From the NCBI GenBank assembly GCA_947588815.1, contig CANQAG010000003.1, forward strand, positions 58,360-122,359: a stretch of DNA of 64,000 nucleotides, in the 5' to 3' direction. Shown piece by piece: positions 11,595 to 22,377 of this stretch; position 1 is the stretch's first letter; the number at the start of each line of letters is the position of its first letter. The position numbers and the translations under genes are program-made. Origin of the DNA: an uncultured Bacilli bacterium. Its GTDB lineage: Bacteria; Bacillota_I; Bacilli_A; RFN20; CAG-449. The notes beneath the pieces are model-generated. The model ran no database searches, had not been told where the DNA came from, and saw only the letters and a program-made list of their open reading frames with translations.

Positions 11595-11623
11595 TTGAGG
11601 ACAAATGGCATTTAATGTATAAT
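11595..11623 (+). promoter_or_regulatory. sigma-A-type promoter for secA
   Basis: TTGAGG - 17 nt - TATAAT; the -10 lies in an imperfect palindrome ATGTATAATATACAT (11615-11629). Confidence 0.7.
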
Positions 11624-11655
11624 ATACATTACAGCAAATTGAAAGGAACAAAAAT

Positions 11656-14139
11656 ATGAACTTTTTAGATAAATTACTTCGAGTTGATAAAAGAGCTTTA
11701 AAGAAAATCGAAAAAAAGGCCGAGGCTGTTTTATCTTACGAAGATGAAATGAAAGCCTTAAGCGACGAAGAGTTAAAAGCTAAAACCGAAGAATTTAAAG
11801 ATCGGATCAAAAACAAAGGAGAATCTTTAGATTCGATTTTACCAGAAGCCTTTGCAGTTTGCCGTGAAGCAGCGCGAAGAGTCCGAAATGAGTTTCCGTT
11901 TAAAGTTCAAGTTATGGGTGCTATTGTTCTTCACGAAGGCGATGTAGCCGAGATGAGAACCGGTGAAGGTAAAACTTTGACGGCAACGATGGCGGTTTAT
12001 CTCAACGCTTTAACCGGTAAAGGAGTTCACATCGTTACCGTTAACGAATATTTAGCTGCCCGTGACTGCGAAAACATGGGAAAAATTTATAATTTCCTCG
12101 GGTTATCGTGTGATGTCAATCTTCGTGAAAAAGATGTTTTGCAAAAACAAGCGGCATATAATGCCGATATTACTTACACGACGAACTCCGAATTAGGTTT
12201 TGATTACCTTCGTGACAATATGGCACAAAGCGTTAAGCAAAGAGTGTTGCGGGGTTTAAATTTTGCGATTGTCGATGAAGCAGACTCGATTTTAATCGAT
12301 GAATCAAGAACCCCGTTAATTATTTCCGGTGGTGAAAGAGCTGCCGCTTCCACTTATATCTTTGCCGATCGTTTTTGTAAATCACTCAAAAAAGATCGGG
12401 ATTTTACGATCGATATTAAAACCAAAACTTGCGCTTTAACCGATTCCGGCGTCGATGCTGCCGAAAAGGCGTTTGGCGTAAAAAACATCTATAACCCAGA
12501 ATACACAGAATTAGTACATCGAATTCACCAAGCTTTAAAAGCTAATTACATCATGAAGAAGAATGTTGAATATATGGTTGCAAATGATGAAATTCATCTC
12601 ATCGATCAATTCACGGGACGTGTTTTAAAAGGACGTGAATATTCCGATGGATTGCAACAAGCGATTCAAGCAAAAGAAAATGTCAAAATTAAATCTGAAA
12701 CGATTACGATGGCGACGATTACATATCAAAACTTCTTTAGAATATACAATAAACTTGCGGGTATGACCGGTACGGCCAAAACCGAAGAAGAAGAGTTTGA
12801 AAAAATCTACAATATGCACGTCACGTGCATTCCGACTAATATGCCGATTATTCGTTACGATGATACTGATTTGGTATATGGAAGTAAAAATGCCAAATTT
12901 AAAGCTTTAGTTGAAGAAGTTAAAAGAAGACATGCAATCGGACAACCGATTTTGATAGGTACCGCTTCCGTTGAAATGTCGGAACTTGTTCATGATTTAT
13001 TGGTAAAAGAAAACTTGCCACATGAAGTCTTAAATGCTAAAAATCACGAAAGAGAAGCTCATATTATTGAAAAAGCCGGAGAAATGGGTGCGATTACGTT
13101 GGCGACAAACATGGCAGGACGTGGTACCGATATTAAATTAGGCAAAGGAGTTACGGAAATAAAATCAGATGAAATAAAATATCCGGCCGGACTTTGTGTT
13201 TTAGGTACTGAAAGACACGAATCGCGTCGTATTGACAATCAGTTACGAGGTCGTTCCGGACGTCAAGGTGATCCGGGATATTCGCGTTTCTTCGTTTCGG
13301 TGCAAGATGACTTATTGCTAAGATTTGGCTCTGATTTTTTGCAAACGCTTTTTGCTAAATTGGGTGATGAAGCTCTTGACAATAAGATGGTTACCAATGC
13401 GATTACTTCTGCTCAAAAGAAGATTGAAGGTCAAAACTTTGATACACGAAAATCTTTGCTTGACTACGATGATGTTTTAAGACAACAAAGAGAAATTATG
13501 TACAAAAAGAGAGACAAAATCTTGTTCTCGGAAGAAATTCAAGAGTTGATTAAAGAATTTTTCAATACTACCGGTGCTGCAATTGTCAAACGTTCTTTAA
13601 ATGTTGAAAGCAATGGTGATGAAGTCATTAATCCGGAGCTTCTTAAATCTAATTTGGAACCTAAGTTTTTACCTAACGGAAGTTTCGATCCTTCCGGTTA
13701 TGAAGATGCTCCAATCGACGAAGTAAAAGAAGAAATTGCCGAAATTCTTTTTGCTTTCTACCAAAGAAGACGTAAAGAATGGCCCGATGAGGTTGCCAAT
13801 CAAGTAGAAAAACAAGTAGCGCTTCGCTTTGTCGATCGAAATTGGACGGTTCATATTGATTCCATGGCTAAATTAAGAGAAGGTATTCATTTAAGATCGT
13901 ACGCTAATCAAAATCCGTTACAAGATTATGTGAACGAAGGATTTAAGATGTTTGAACAAATGTCAGATACTATCGCTGAAGAAGTAGTATTTAATCTTTT
14001 AAACGTTCAAGTTCACATTAAAACACCGGAAGAGATAGAACAAGAGCGCCTAGAAAGAGAAAAAGCGGCATTAGCAAATGAAAAAGCTAATGACGCTAGT
14101 GAAGATAACGAAAAAAAAGTTAATAATGAGACAAACTAA
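11656..14139 (+). CDS. secA: Preprotein translocase ATPase SecA
   Basis: VQVMGAIVLHEGDVAEMRTGEGKTLTATMAVYLNAL, ATNMAGRGTDIKLG, QLRGRSGRQGDPG. Confidence 0.98.
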   Translation: MNFLDKLLRVDKRALKKIEKKAEAVLSYEDEMKALSDEELKAKTEEFKDRIKNKGESLDSILPEAFAVCREAARRVRNEFPFKVQVMGAIVLHEGDVAEMRTGEGKTLTATMAVYLNALTGKGVHIVTVNEYLAARDCENMGKIYNFLGLSCDVNLREKDVLQKQAAYNADITYTTNSELGFDYLRDNMAQSVKQRVLRGLNFAIVDEADSILIDESRTPLIISGGERAAASTYIFADRFCKSLKKDRDFTIDIKTKTCALTDSGVDAAEKAFGVKNIYNPEYTELVHRIHQALKANYIMKKNVEYMVANDEIHLIDQFTGRVLKGREYSDGLQQAIQAKENVKIKSETITMATITYQNFFRIYNKLAGMTGTAKTEEEEFEKIYNMHVTCIPTNMPIIRYDDTDLVYGSKNAKFKALVEEVKRRHAIGQPILIGTASVEMSELVHDLLVKENLPHEVLNAKNHEREAHIIEKAGEMGAITLATNMAGRGTDIKLGKGVTEIKSDEIKYPAGLCVLGTERHESRRIDNQLRGRSGRQGDPGYSRFFVSVQDDLLLRFGSDFLQTLFAKLGDEALDNKMVTNAITSAQKKIEGQNFDTRKSLLDYDDVLRQQREIMYKKRDKILFSEEIQELIKEFFNTTGAAIVKRSLNVESNGDEVINPELLKSNLEPKFLPNGSFDPSGYEDAPIDEVKEEIAEILFAFYQRRRKEWPDEVANQVEKQVALRFVDRNWTVHIDSMAKLREGIHLRSYANQNPLQDYVNEGFKMFEQMSDTIAEEVVFNLLNVQVHIKTPEEIEQERLEREKAALANEKANDASEDNEKKVNNETN

Positions 14140-14160
14140 TCGATAAAAGGATGTGATAAA

Positions 14161-15280
14161 ATGTTAGAACTATTCGAGATTAAAAGCATTCTTAACAAAT
14201 GTCAAAAAAACATTAAGGAATTAGGTGATTCACTTTGACATCGCCACACTTATAGAAGAAGCCTCAAAACAAGAAGCCTTAATGGCGTCTGATTCTTTTT
14301 GGGATGACCAAAAAGCGGCTTTGGCAATTGTCAATGATTTAAATGAAAAGCGGGATAAAATCAACGCGTATCAAAAATTAAATAACGATTATGAAGAATT
14401 AAAAGAAACGTTTGATTTATTGAAGGAAACATATGATCAAGACCTTCATGAATTTTTGGCGTCTTCTTTGATGGAACTAGAAAAAAATATCAATGCTTTT
14501 GAAACGACAATTCTATTTTCCGGACCTTTCGACAAAGAAAATGCAATTTTGGAATTGCATCCCGGCGCGGGTGGAACAGAATCGCAAGATTGGGCGGAAA
14601 TGTTATATAGAATGTATATTCGTTTTGCAGAGCAAAAAAATTTCAAAGTGCAAATGCTTGATTATCAAGATGGTGATGAAGCGGGTATCAAAAGTGTTTC
14701 GTTTATTATCAAAGGTCGCAATGCCTACGGCTTACTGAAATCGGAAAAAGGCGTACATAGATTAGTGAGAATTTCGCCGTTTGATGCTTCAGGGCGTCGT
14801 CATACTTCATTTGCTTCGGTTGAAGTTACTCCGGAAATCAAAGATACCGGTAATATCATCGTCGAAGAAAAAGATTTAAAAATCGACACCTATCGTTCTT
14901 CTGGAGCCGGCGGACAAAATGTCAACAAGACTGAATCAGCGGTAAGAATAACGCATTTGCCAACGGGAATTGTAGTCAATTGCCAAAATGAACGTAGCCA
15001 AATTCAAAATCGAGAAATCGCTATGAATATTTTAAAAGCCCGACTTTTTCAAAAACAAGAACAAGAACGGCTCGCGGAATTAAATAAATTGCGGGGTGAA
15101 CAAAAGAATATCGAATGGGGCTCTCAAATTCGCTCCTATGTATTTTGTCCCTATACGATGGTTAAGGATCATCGTACCGATTATGAAACCGGCGATGTAC
15201 AGTCGGTATTAGATGGTAATATCGACGGATTTATCGATAGTTATTTAAAAATGGAGGTCGGGAAAAATGATCAGCAATAA
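14161..15280 (+). CDS. prfB: Peptide chain release factor 2, with programmed +1 frameshift at in-frame TGA (14236-14238)
   Basis: ATG TTA GAA ... TTA GGT GAT TCA CTT TGA C; shift onto GAC continues as [12 protein letters not shown]...; [25 protein letters not shown] motif. Confidence 0.95.
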
Positions 15281-16226
15281 AAAAGAACTGAAACTCCGAA
15301 TCCTTCATACATTGTTGGTTATTTTAGGAAACGTAATTTTAGCTTTTGGTGTTGCGGTTTTTTTGGTTCCTTATAATATTGTAAGCGGTGGCATTGCGAG
15401 TATTGCTTTGATTTTTCAAGGAGCATTTGGATGGAATATCAATGTGTCCTTAATCGTGATTACGTGGGCTTTTTATATTTTAGGGGCTGTTCTTTTAGGT
15501 AAGAAATTCGCTGTTCAGACGATTATTGCCACGATTGTATATCCTTTGGCCTTTTCGCTATTTTTGTCTTTGCAACAACAAACACCGATTTTACACTTAG
15601 ATGTTACGAATAGTGTCAATATTCTTTTAGCGGCGATATTCGGTGGTTCATTGACAGGCATTGGAGTTGCGATTACTTTTTTAGGTGGCGGATCGACTGG
15701 AGGAGTCGATATTATCGCCTTAATATTGCAAAAATATTTTAATTTTAAATGCTCCGTTGTCTCTTTCATAGTAGATGCAATTACAATTATTTGCGGATTT
15801 TTTACATATAACGATCTGTCGCTCGCTTTGATTGGTATTATATGCGCTGCTTTAGCGGCGATGTTTGTTGACAAGATATTTCTTGGAACAGGTAACTTTT
15901 ATATTGCCTATATCATTTCGCCCAAATGGAAAGAAATCAATGAGTTTATTTTAGCTAAGTTAGAACGAGGAACAACGTTAGTTGATTCAATAGGCGGATA
16001 TTCCGGAGAAGACAAAAAAATGATTCAAGTTTCTTTTTCGGCCAATGAATATGTAGTATTACAAGAAGCGATTTCAAGTATTGATTCCAAAGCGTTTATG
16101 AGTATCATCAAAGCGCATGAAGTTAAAGGCGAAGGTTTTAATCCATATATAAAACACAAAAAAAGTCGTTTGTTAAAAAAGCAAGAAGAGGGTGAGGATT
16201 ATGGAAACAAAGAAAGAGAAAATTAG
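15267..16226 (+). CDS. YitT family (DUF161/DUF2179) membrane protein
   Basis: [54 protein letters not shown]. Confidence 0.9.
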   Translation: MISNKKELKLRILHTLLVILGNVILAFGVAVFLVPYNIVSGGIASIALIFQGAFGWNINVSLIVITWAFYILGAVLLGKKFAVQTIIATIVYPLAFSLFLSLQQQTPILHLDVTNSVNILLAAIFGGSLTGIGVAITFLGGGSTGGVDIIALILQKYFNFKCSVVSFIVDAITIICGFFTYNDLSLALIGIICAALAAMFVDKIFLGTGNFYIAYIISPKWKEINEFILAKLERGTTLVDSIGGYSGEDKKMIQVSFSANEYVVLQEAISSIDSKAFMSIIKAHEVKGEGFNPYIKHKKSRLLKKQEEGEDYGNKEREN

Positions 16227-17682
16227 TAATGGTAAAAGAGTCTATATTGCTCTTACAAGTTTGATGGCGATAACCTTTTTAGGTGTTGGAATTCTCGTTG
16301 GCTACAATATCGATCGACCGGTAGATCAAGATTCTTCTATTAACGAATCATCGTATGAAGATTTTGTGCAAAAATTTCTTGATATGTATGAATTGATTTA
16401 TGATCAATCGCTTTATACTGTCGATAAAGAGGATTTAATAAATGGAGCCATTGATGGAATGTTGAATGTTTACAATGATCCATACACTTTTTATACTCTT
16501 AATTCCAGTGATCAGCATTTAGGCACAAGCGGAGTTGGTCTTGGTATTGTCCGTTCTCCGTATAACGGTAATTGTCTCATTACGCAAGTGATTGAAGGAT
16601 CTCCGGCCGCGAAAGGCGGCCTAAAGGATAAAGATATTATTTATAAAATTGCCAAATTAGACGAAAATAAGAATATTATAGAAAACTCTGAGAAAAAATT
16701 AAATGAATTTTCTTATTTAGATTGGACCTCGGAAATTTTCAATTTCGAAGATAAAGATTGCGTAAGAATTTATTATCTTCGAGATAACGAAGAACGAGTA
16801 ACGGATGTTACTGTTGGAACTTATATGACAACTAACGTTTCTTTTTCGGCCAAAACAATCGACGGAAAAGTGGAAGCATACGTTAAGATTTCCTCTTTTT
16901 TAGGAATGGGAGCAGGCGAAATTTCGCCAGTTGATGAATTGAACGGAGTATTAAATACTATCGTTAAAAATTACGGAGAAATCGATCATTTAATATTTGA
17001 TGTACGTGAAAACGGCGGTGGATATGTTTCAAATTTTGTAAATTCGATGGCATACTTCGTCTATGATGGAACGACCGTCATGCGATATCGATATCGCGAT
17101 GGAAGCATTCAAGAAGTAAAAACTAAAGATTGGAAAGATATGAAAAAATATAGTGCGAATCATTATACGGTAATCATCAACGAAAATACGGCTTCTGCGG
17201 CCGAAAGTTTTGCACTAGCAATGAAAGATCTTTTAAATGCCACGATCGTCGGACAACAAAGTTATGGAAAAGGCATCGCTCAAAACCTTAAATATTATGA
17301 CGATGAAAGTGTTTTAAGATATACTTTCGCAGAAACTTTGCCTCCTTTTAGCGAAGGTATTAACTTAAAAGGAATTACCCCGGATGTAACAGTCGGTTAC
17401 TCTAAGGAAGATAAATACATATATCGAGGATATGTTGAAGGTAAGGCTTCCAATGATCTCCTTTCGCTTGAAAGCAAAGAATTGATTGTTAAACAGATCA
17501 ATTTAGTGATGAATCAAAAGTTCGATTCCTTTAATACAGCCGTTGTGGCCTTTCAAGAAGCATATGATCTTGAAATAAATGGTGAATTTAATAAAGTTAC
17601 CGCGGATTATTTGCAAATGAAGATATATGATATTTATCTTCAAATATCTGAAGAAATTTTAGAGGTTGCACGAGGAAATTAA
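16201..17682 (+). CDS. S41 family C-terminal processing peptidase (PDZ + protease + peptidoglycan-binding-like tail)
   Basis: GVGLGIV...PAAKGGLKDKDII PDZ, NENTASAAESFALAMKD, GQQSYGKGIAQ; start refined to ATG after GAGGATT. Confidence 0.9.
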   Translation: METKKEKISNGKRVYIALTSLMAITFLGVGILVGYNIDRPVDQDSSINESSYEDFVQKFLDMYELIYDQSLYTVDKEDLINGAIDGMLNVYNDPYTFYTLNSSDQHLGTSGVGLGIVRSPYNGNCLITQVIEGSPAAKGGLKDKDIIYKIAKLDENKNIIENSEKKLNEFSYLDWTSEIFNFEDKDCVRIYYLRDNEERVTDVTVGTYMTTNVSFSAKTIDGKVEAYVKISSFLGMGAGEISPVDELNGVLNTIVKNYGEIDHLIFDVRENGGGYVSNFVNSMAYFVYDGTTVMRYRYRDGSIQEVKTKDWKDMKKYSANHYTVIINENTASAAESFALAMKDLLNATIVGQQSYGKGIAQNLKYYDDESVLRYTFAETLPPFSEGINLKGITPDVTVGYSKEDKYIYRGYVEGKASNDLLSLESKELIVKQINLVMNQKFDSFNTAVVAFQEAYDLEINGEFNKVTADYLQMKIYDIYLQISEEILEVARGN

Positions 17683-17683
17683 T

Positions 17684-19660
17684 ATGGTAGAGCGAAAGTT
17701 TGAGGTAGTTTCGCCGTATCAGCCAACTGGTGATCAACCACAGGCAATTGAGGAACTTTGTAAAGGTCTTCAAGAGGGTAAAAAATTTCAAGTATTATTA
17801 GGGGCAACCGGTACCGGAAAAACTTTTACGGTTTCTAAAGTGATAGAAAAAGTCAATCGCCCGACTTTAGTGTTGGTTCACAACAAAACTTTAGCCGGTC
17901 AACTTTATGCAGAATTCAAAGAACTTTTTCCAAATAATCGAGTAGAGTATTTTGTTTCGAATTTCGATTTTTATCAACCTGAAGCGTATCTTCCAAGTAG
18001 CGATACTTATATTGAAAAAAACGCTTTAATGAACGAGGAAATCGAAATAATGAGAAGTTCGGCGATTAATTCGATTTTAGAACGACGAGATACGATTATC
18101 GTGGCTTCGGTCGCTTCGATTTATGGCCTTACTGATCCGGCTGAATATCGCTCGTTGGTTTTTTTCTTACATAAAGGAGAAGAAATCGACCGCAAGGAGT
18201 TGATTGAGCGACTTGTAAACGCTCAATACATCAGAAACAATTTAGATTTAGGGCCGGGAAGTTTTAGAGTAAACGGCGATGTAATTGAAATCGCTCCACC
18301 TTCCACTACGGAATCTACAATTAAAATACTTCTCGATGAAGATAGTAAAATCGATGAAATTTTAGAAGTTGAACCATTGACGGGTGTTGTCAAACATACT
18401 TTTAATGAATTTCCGATTTTTCCGGCTCACGAACACGCGTCGACTCAAGAACGCATTAATAAGGCGGTAGAAACCATTAGAGAAGAATTAGTTGAGCGCT
18501 TAGGGTACTTTCATAAAGAAAATAAGTTTTTGGAAGAAGAACGATTAGATCAACGAACCAGACGCGATATGGAAGCCCTTTTGGAGTTTGGCATATGTCC
18601 CGGAATTGAAAACTATGCGCGCCATATCGATCAAAGAAAGCCGGGAGATACTCCATATACTCTTTTTGATTATTTGCCTAAAGATTACCTTCTGATCGTC
18701 GATGAATCGCATGTGACTTTTTCGCAGGTTCGCGGAATGTATAATGGTGATCGGTCGCGAAAGGAAACTTTGGTCGAATACGGATTTAGATTGCCGTCGG
18801 CTTTAGATAATCGACCATTGAATTTTGAGGAATTCGAAAATAAAATAAATCAAGTTATTTGTACTTCGGCTACTCCCGGAGATTATGAATTAGGAAAAAC
18901 CGGAGGTGAAGTTACCCAGCAGATTATTCGTCCGACCGGCTTACTTGATCCCATAGTAGAAGTTAAAGATGTCGATAATCCGGTATATGATTTAATCGGA
19001 GAAATCGATAAGGTTATTGAAAGAAACGAAAGAGCAATGGTCGTAACCTTAACCATTCGTGATGCCGAGAATTTAACTTCTTATTTAAAACAACAAGGCT
19101 ATAAAGTTTCCTATCTTCATAATGAAACAAAAACTCTAGAAAGAACTGAGATCATTTATCAGTTGCGGAAAGGTAAATATGATGTTTTGATCGGAATCAA
19201 TCTTTTAAGAGAAGGTTTGGATATTCCCGAAGTCAGTCTTATAGCGATTTTAGATGCGGATAAAGAAGGATTTTTGCGTTCGGAAAGATCTTTGATTCAA
19301 ATTATCGGAAGAGCGGCAAGAAACGAACACGGACGAGTGATTATGTACGCTAAAAACATCACTGATTCAATGAGTGGAGCTATCAAAGAGACGAATCGTC
19401 GCCGAGCTATTCAAGAAGCATATAATATCGAACATCATATTGTACCTCATACCATTGTTAAAGAAATAAGAGCGCCGTTACATGTGGTAGATAATATGCT
19501 CGATAAACCGAGTAAATTTAAAAACGCGAAAATGACTAAAACCGAAAAAGAGAAAACTATTCGATCAGTTGAAAAAGAAATGCGAGAAGCAGCACGAAAT
19601 TTAGATTTTGAAAAAGCAGCAACGCTTCGCGATATTTTGTTTGAATTAAAGGGTGAATAA
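17684..19660 (+). CDS. uvrB: UvrABC system protein B
   Basis: YQPTGDQPQAIEEL, LLGATGTGKTFT, YPSSDTYIEK-like, REGLDIPEVSLIAILDADKEGFLRS. Confidence 0.98.
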   Translation: MVERKFEVVSPYQPTGDQPQAIEELCKGLQEGKKFQVLLGATGTGKTFTVSKVIEKVNRPTLVLVHNKTLAGQLYAEFKELFPNNRVEYFVSNFDFYQPEAYLPSSDTYIEKNALMNEEIEIMRSSAINSILERRDTIIVASVASIYGLTDPAEYRSLVFFLHKGEEIDRKELIERLVNAQYIRNNLDLGPGSFRVNGDVIEIAPPSTTESTIKILLDEDSKIDEILEVEPLTGVVKHTFNEFPIFPAHEHASTQERINKAVETIREELVERLGYFHKENKFLEEERLDQRTRRDMEALLEFGICPGIENYARHIDQRKPGDTPYTLFDYLPKDYLLIVDESHVTFSQVRGMYNGDRSRKETLVEYGFRLPSALDNRPLNFEEFENKINQVICTSATPGDYELGKTGGEVTQQIIRPTGLLDPIVEVKDVDNPVYDLIGEIDKVIERNERAMVVTLTIRDAENLTSYLKQQGYKVSYLHNETKTLERTEIIYQLRKGKYDVLIGINLLREGLDIPEVSLIAILDADKEGFLRSERSLIQIIGRAARNEHGRVIMYAKNITDSMSGAIKETNRRRAIQEAYNIEHHIVPHTIVKEIRAPLHVVDNMLDKPSKFKNAKMTKTEKEKTIRSVEKEMREAARNLDFEKAATLRDILFELKGE

Positions 19661-19688
19661 AAAAAGGAATCGTAGAGATTCCTTTTTT
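19661..19688. terminator. Bidirectional intrinsic terminator between uvrB and carD-like gene
   Basis: AAAAAGGAATC GTAG AGATTCCTTTTTT inverted repeat flanked by A/T runs. Confidence 0.85.
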
Positions 19689-20190
19689 AATTTAGTTGAT
19701 TACGAATATAATCATCGACAGCTTCCGGTTGAATTCCTAATGCATTAGCAAATTCATCATTAACATTACTTACTAATGAAGAGAAATACTCTTTCTCTTG
19801 TGACGAAAGATGTTTCTTTTCATTTTGCAATTCTTTAGAGATTAAATATAAAGATTTTATTAATCGTATTTGCATTTTTAAGTCACCGGATTGATATAAT
19901 TCCGCAAAACTTTGCTTTCTTAAGCGAGCGTCAAAAATTAAAAGAGGTTCAATTGAAGGTAGACTTGAAATCAGTTCGATAGTCTGCTTTTTGGTTAAAA
20001 CATGGCGCATTAATTCTACGGCACGATCTTTTGGTATTCTAATTACTAATGATTTTTTATTTCTTTCTTTAAATAAAGGTTCTAAAGTAAAGTAACTTAT
20101 TTCTCCTTTGCCAAAATCAAAAGTTTCTTCTTTGATAATTTTGCAAACGCCGGAATTTTTAGTAGCTACAATGTCTGATATTTTGAACAT
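19687..20190 (-). CDS. CarD/CdnL-family transcription regulator
   Basis: MFKISDIVATKNSGVCKIIKEETFDFGKGEISYFTLEPLF...IRIPKD. Confidence 0.85.
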   Translation of the reverse strand: MFKISDIVATKNSGVCKIIKEETFDFGKGEISYFTLEPLFKERNKKSLVIRIPKDRAVELMRHVLTKKQTIELISSLPSIEPLLIFDARLRKQSFAELYQSGDLKMQIRLIKSLYLISKELQNEKKHLSSQEKEYFSSLVSNVNDEFANALGIQPEAVDDYIRNQLN

Positions 20191-20367
20191 AAAAACCTCC
20201 TTCTACTAATATTTTAGCCTTTTTTTAAAAGTTATTTCTAATTGAATTTTTGAAAAAACACAAAAATTTTAGAATTCATTAGCATAAAAAAGAGATTTTA
20301 AAAAAAATTGACGAAATTTGTATATTTTACGAAAATTGTATCAATAATGAGAAAAAAACTTTGTAAC

Positions 20368-20396
20368 TTGACAGTTTATGATAAGTTTGATATAAA
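20368..20396 (+). promoter_or_regulatory. Consensus sigma-A promoter upstream of O-antigen-ligase-like gene
   Basis: TTGACA - 17 nt - TATAAA. Confidence 0.8.
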
Positions 20397-20418
20397 GTTG
20401 ATATGCAAAACTTGAAGG

Positions 20419-20438
20419 TCTAACTATATATAGTTAGA
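20419..20438. promoter_or_regulatory. Perfect 20-bp palindrome between predicted TSS and RBS (operator or hairpin candidate)
   Basis: TCTAACTATATATAGTTAGA equals its own reverse complement. Confidence 0.6.
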
Positions 20439-20456
20439 TAAAAAGGAGTAGCTTTA

Positions 20457-21884
20457 ATGAAAATGTTTTTAGAAAAGAATAAACACATTATATCTTTAAG
20501 CGCGATTACAATAACGTTGTTTTTGTTTTGGCTTTTTTCTTTTTTATCAACTAAAAGCATTATTGATTCAAGAATAAGCGAACCTTTAGAAGGGGTAGCA
20601 TATATTTTATGCGGTATTGCTATCGGTGCTTTATTAATTTTTGTTGAAGATATGTTTTATACCATTTCAATTGCTGCTTTTTTTTCTTTCTTGACGGCAC
20701 AAATTTATGGACTTAAATCGATTCCGATTCCGTTAATTGTTTCTTTAGCGATTATTGTTGTCGGAATTATTGTTTCAAGCATTAAAAATCGATTTATCAT
20801 CAAACAAGGACCATTTTTCTCGGGAATTGTTGTTTTGGCTGTTGCATGTGTTTTAGGGGGATTGCTTAATTTTACAGATTCATATTGGATTCAATTGTTT
20901 GGAGTTCTTGCAATAGCTTTCGGAATAGCTTTTGTTTACATTTTCTTAACGTCGCATAAAAAAGTCGAATTTAAAGAACTTGCTTATATTTTTACGTTTT
21001 TAGCGGTATATATAAGCTTACAATGCTTTGTGTGCATTTTAACACAGCCCGATCCGCGTATGGGGTTGCTTAAAAAATGTATCAATCTTGGATGGGGTGT
21101 CGCTAATAATGTCGGGATGATATTATTGTTGATTTTACCATTTATTTTTTATTTATCGCATATTGAAAAGGGATCCAAAAAAATAGTTCTCACTTTCGTC
21201 TCATATTTGATTATATTGACAATTTATTTTACTTATTCACGAGGCGCTATTGTAAGTTTGATTTTAGAACTTATCGGTTTATTGGTATATCGCTATTTTA
21301 TCAGTGAAAATAAGCAAAAATATCTTGTTTTAAACGGTAGCATTATCGCTGGAATAATAATTTGTTTTACAATGTTTGCTATTATAAGACCAAGCGATCT
21401 TCAAATTATGATTGAAAACTTCTCTAATGGAATACACCTTGATAATTTAAATGGCCGATCTCCGATTTATGAGCAATTTTTTAATCAGTCTTTTGATCGC
21501 TTTGTTTTTGGCCATGGAATGTTTGCACCATTAGATTTTAGAGTCGATGTGGCGGAGGGACAGTATCAATGGGGACATGGAACTTTTATTCATACGTTTT
21601 ATACGATGGGATTTGTCGGTCTTCTTGCTTTGATTTTCCATTTATTTCAAAAGTATTATTATCTTTTCAAAGAGCATTCAGCGGTGACAATTTTTGTGGC
21701 AATCGGATTTTTAGGGTCAGGATTCTATGGATTGTTTGATGTTAGCTATTACTTTATCAGTTATATGATTTTATTGATGCTTATTTTAGCTTACGTTCCT
21801 ATCGATAATGCGTTTAAAGAGGGCGAAGATCCAATAAAGAGTAAATTAAAAAAATTATTCCTTAAACTAAGAAAGCACGATTAA
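20457..21884 (+). CDS. O-antigen ligase / polymerase (Wzy-C)-like multi-TM protein
   Basis: Polytopic; GWGVANNVGMILLLILPF, TYSRGAIVSLILELIG, NGRSPIYEQFF, GHGTFIHTFYTMG. Confidence 0.75.
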   Translation: MKMFLEKNKHIISLSAITITLFLFWLFSFLSTKSIIDSRISEPLEGVAYILCGIAIGALLIFVEDMFYTISIAAFFSFLTAQIYGLKSIPIPLIVSLAIIVVGIIVSSIKNRFIIKQGPFFSGIVVLAVACVLGGLLNFTDSYWIQLFGVLAIAFGIAFVYIFLTSHKKVEFKELAYIFTFLAVYISLQCFVCILTQPDPRMGLLKKCINLGWGVANNVGMILLLILPFIFYLSHIEKGSKKIVLTFVSYLIILTIYFTYSRGAIVSLILELIGLLVYRYFISENKQKYLVLNGSIIAGIIICFTMFAIIRPSDLQIMIENFSNGIHLDNLNGRSPIYEQFFNQSFDRFVFGHGMFAPLDFRVDVAEGQYQWGHGTFIHTFYTMGFVGLLALIFHLFQKYYYLFKEHSAVTIFVAIGFLGSGFYGLFDVSYYFISYMILLMLILAYVPIDNAFKEGEDPIKSKLKKLFLKLRKHD

Positions 21885-22051
21885 ATTTGCAAGAAAATAC
21901 TATATAAATAAAATTTTTACTAACTTTTGGTAATATGTTATATATTAATTCATTCTTTACTAAGTTTGCATTACTATATTAAAAAAATTCGATATTTAAA
22001 GGTAGGGTTTTTGAAAACTAAAAAACATACCATAAACAAGCAAAAACCATC

Positions 22052-22097
22052 AAAGTATACCTCAATGTTACTTTAAAGTATACTTTATAGTTACTTT
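22052..22097. repeat. 23-bp tandem duplication
   Basis: AAAGTATACCTCAATGTTACTTT / AAAGTATACTTTATAGTTACTTT (19/23 identical). Confidence 0.85.
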
Positions 22098-22281
22098 TTT
22101 TGTAAACTTTAAAGCGAACTTTAAAATTAATAATTCATAAAATTTATTATTGATTTACTCCCAAAAAAAGAAAACCATGTCAAACTTTCCTATTTTTTAA
22201 TCAACGAGTTTTTATTGTAATTAAAATTTAATCGAAAAAATCGTAAAAGAGTTGATTAGTATTTCCTTTTTATTTCAACAA

Positions 22282-22321
22282 TATCGTTAAAATAAATCTT
22301 TGTTTTATCGTTAAAATAAAT
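22282..22321. repeat. 16-bp direct repeat TATCGTTAAAATAAAT x2
   Basis: Exact copies at 22282-22297 and 22306-22321. Confidence 0.85.
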
Positions 22322-22377
22322 AATTCTTATGAATTACTTTCAGAATAATAAATTCTTTTTTTACAAGAATTATATAT

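Noticed and set aside
14225-15280. ORF-track prfB starting at GTG 14225
   Set aside because: Upstream frame plus CTT TGA C frameshift site shows the real start is ATG 14161.
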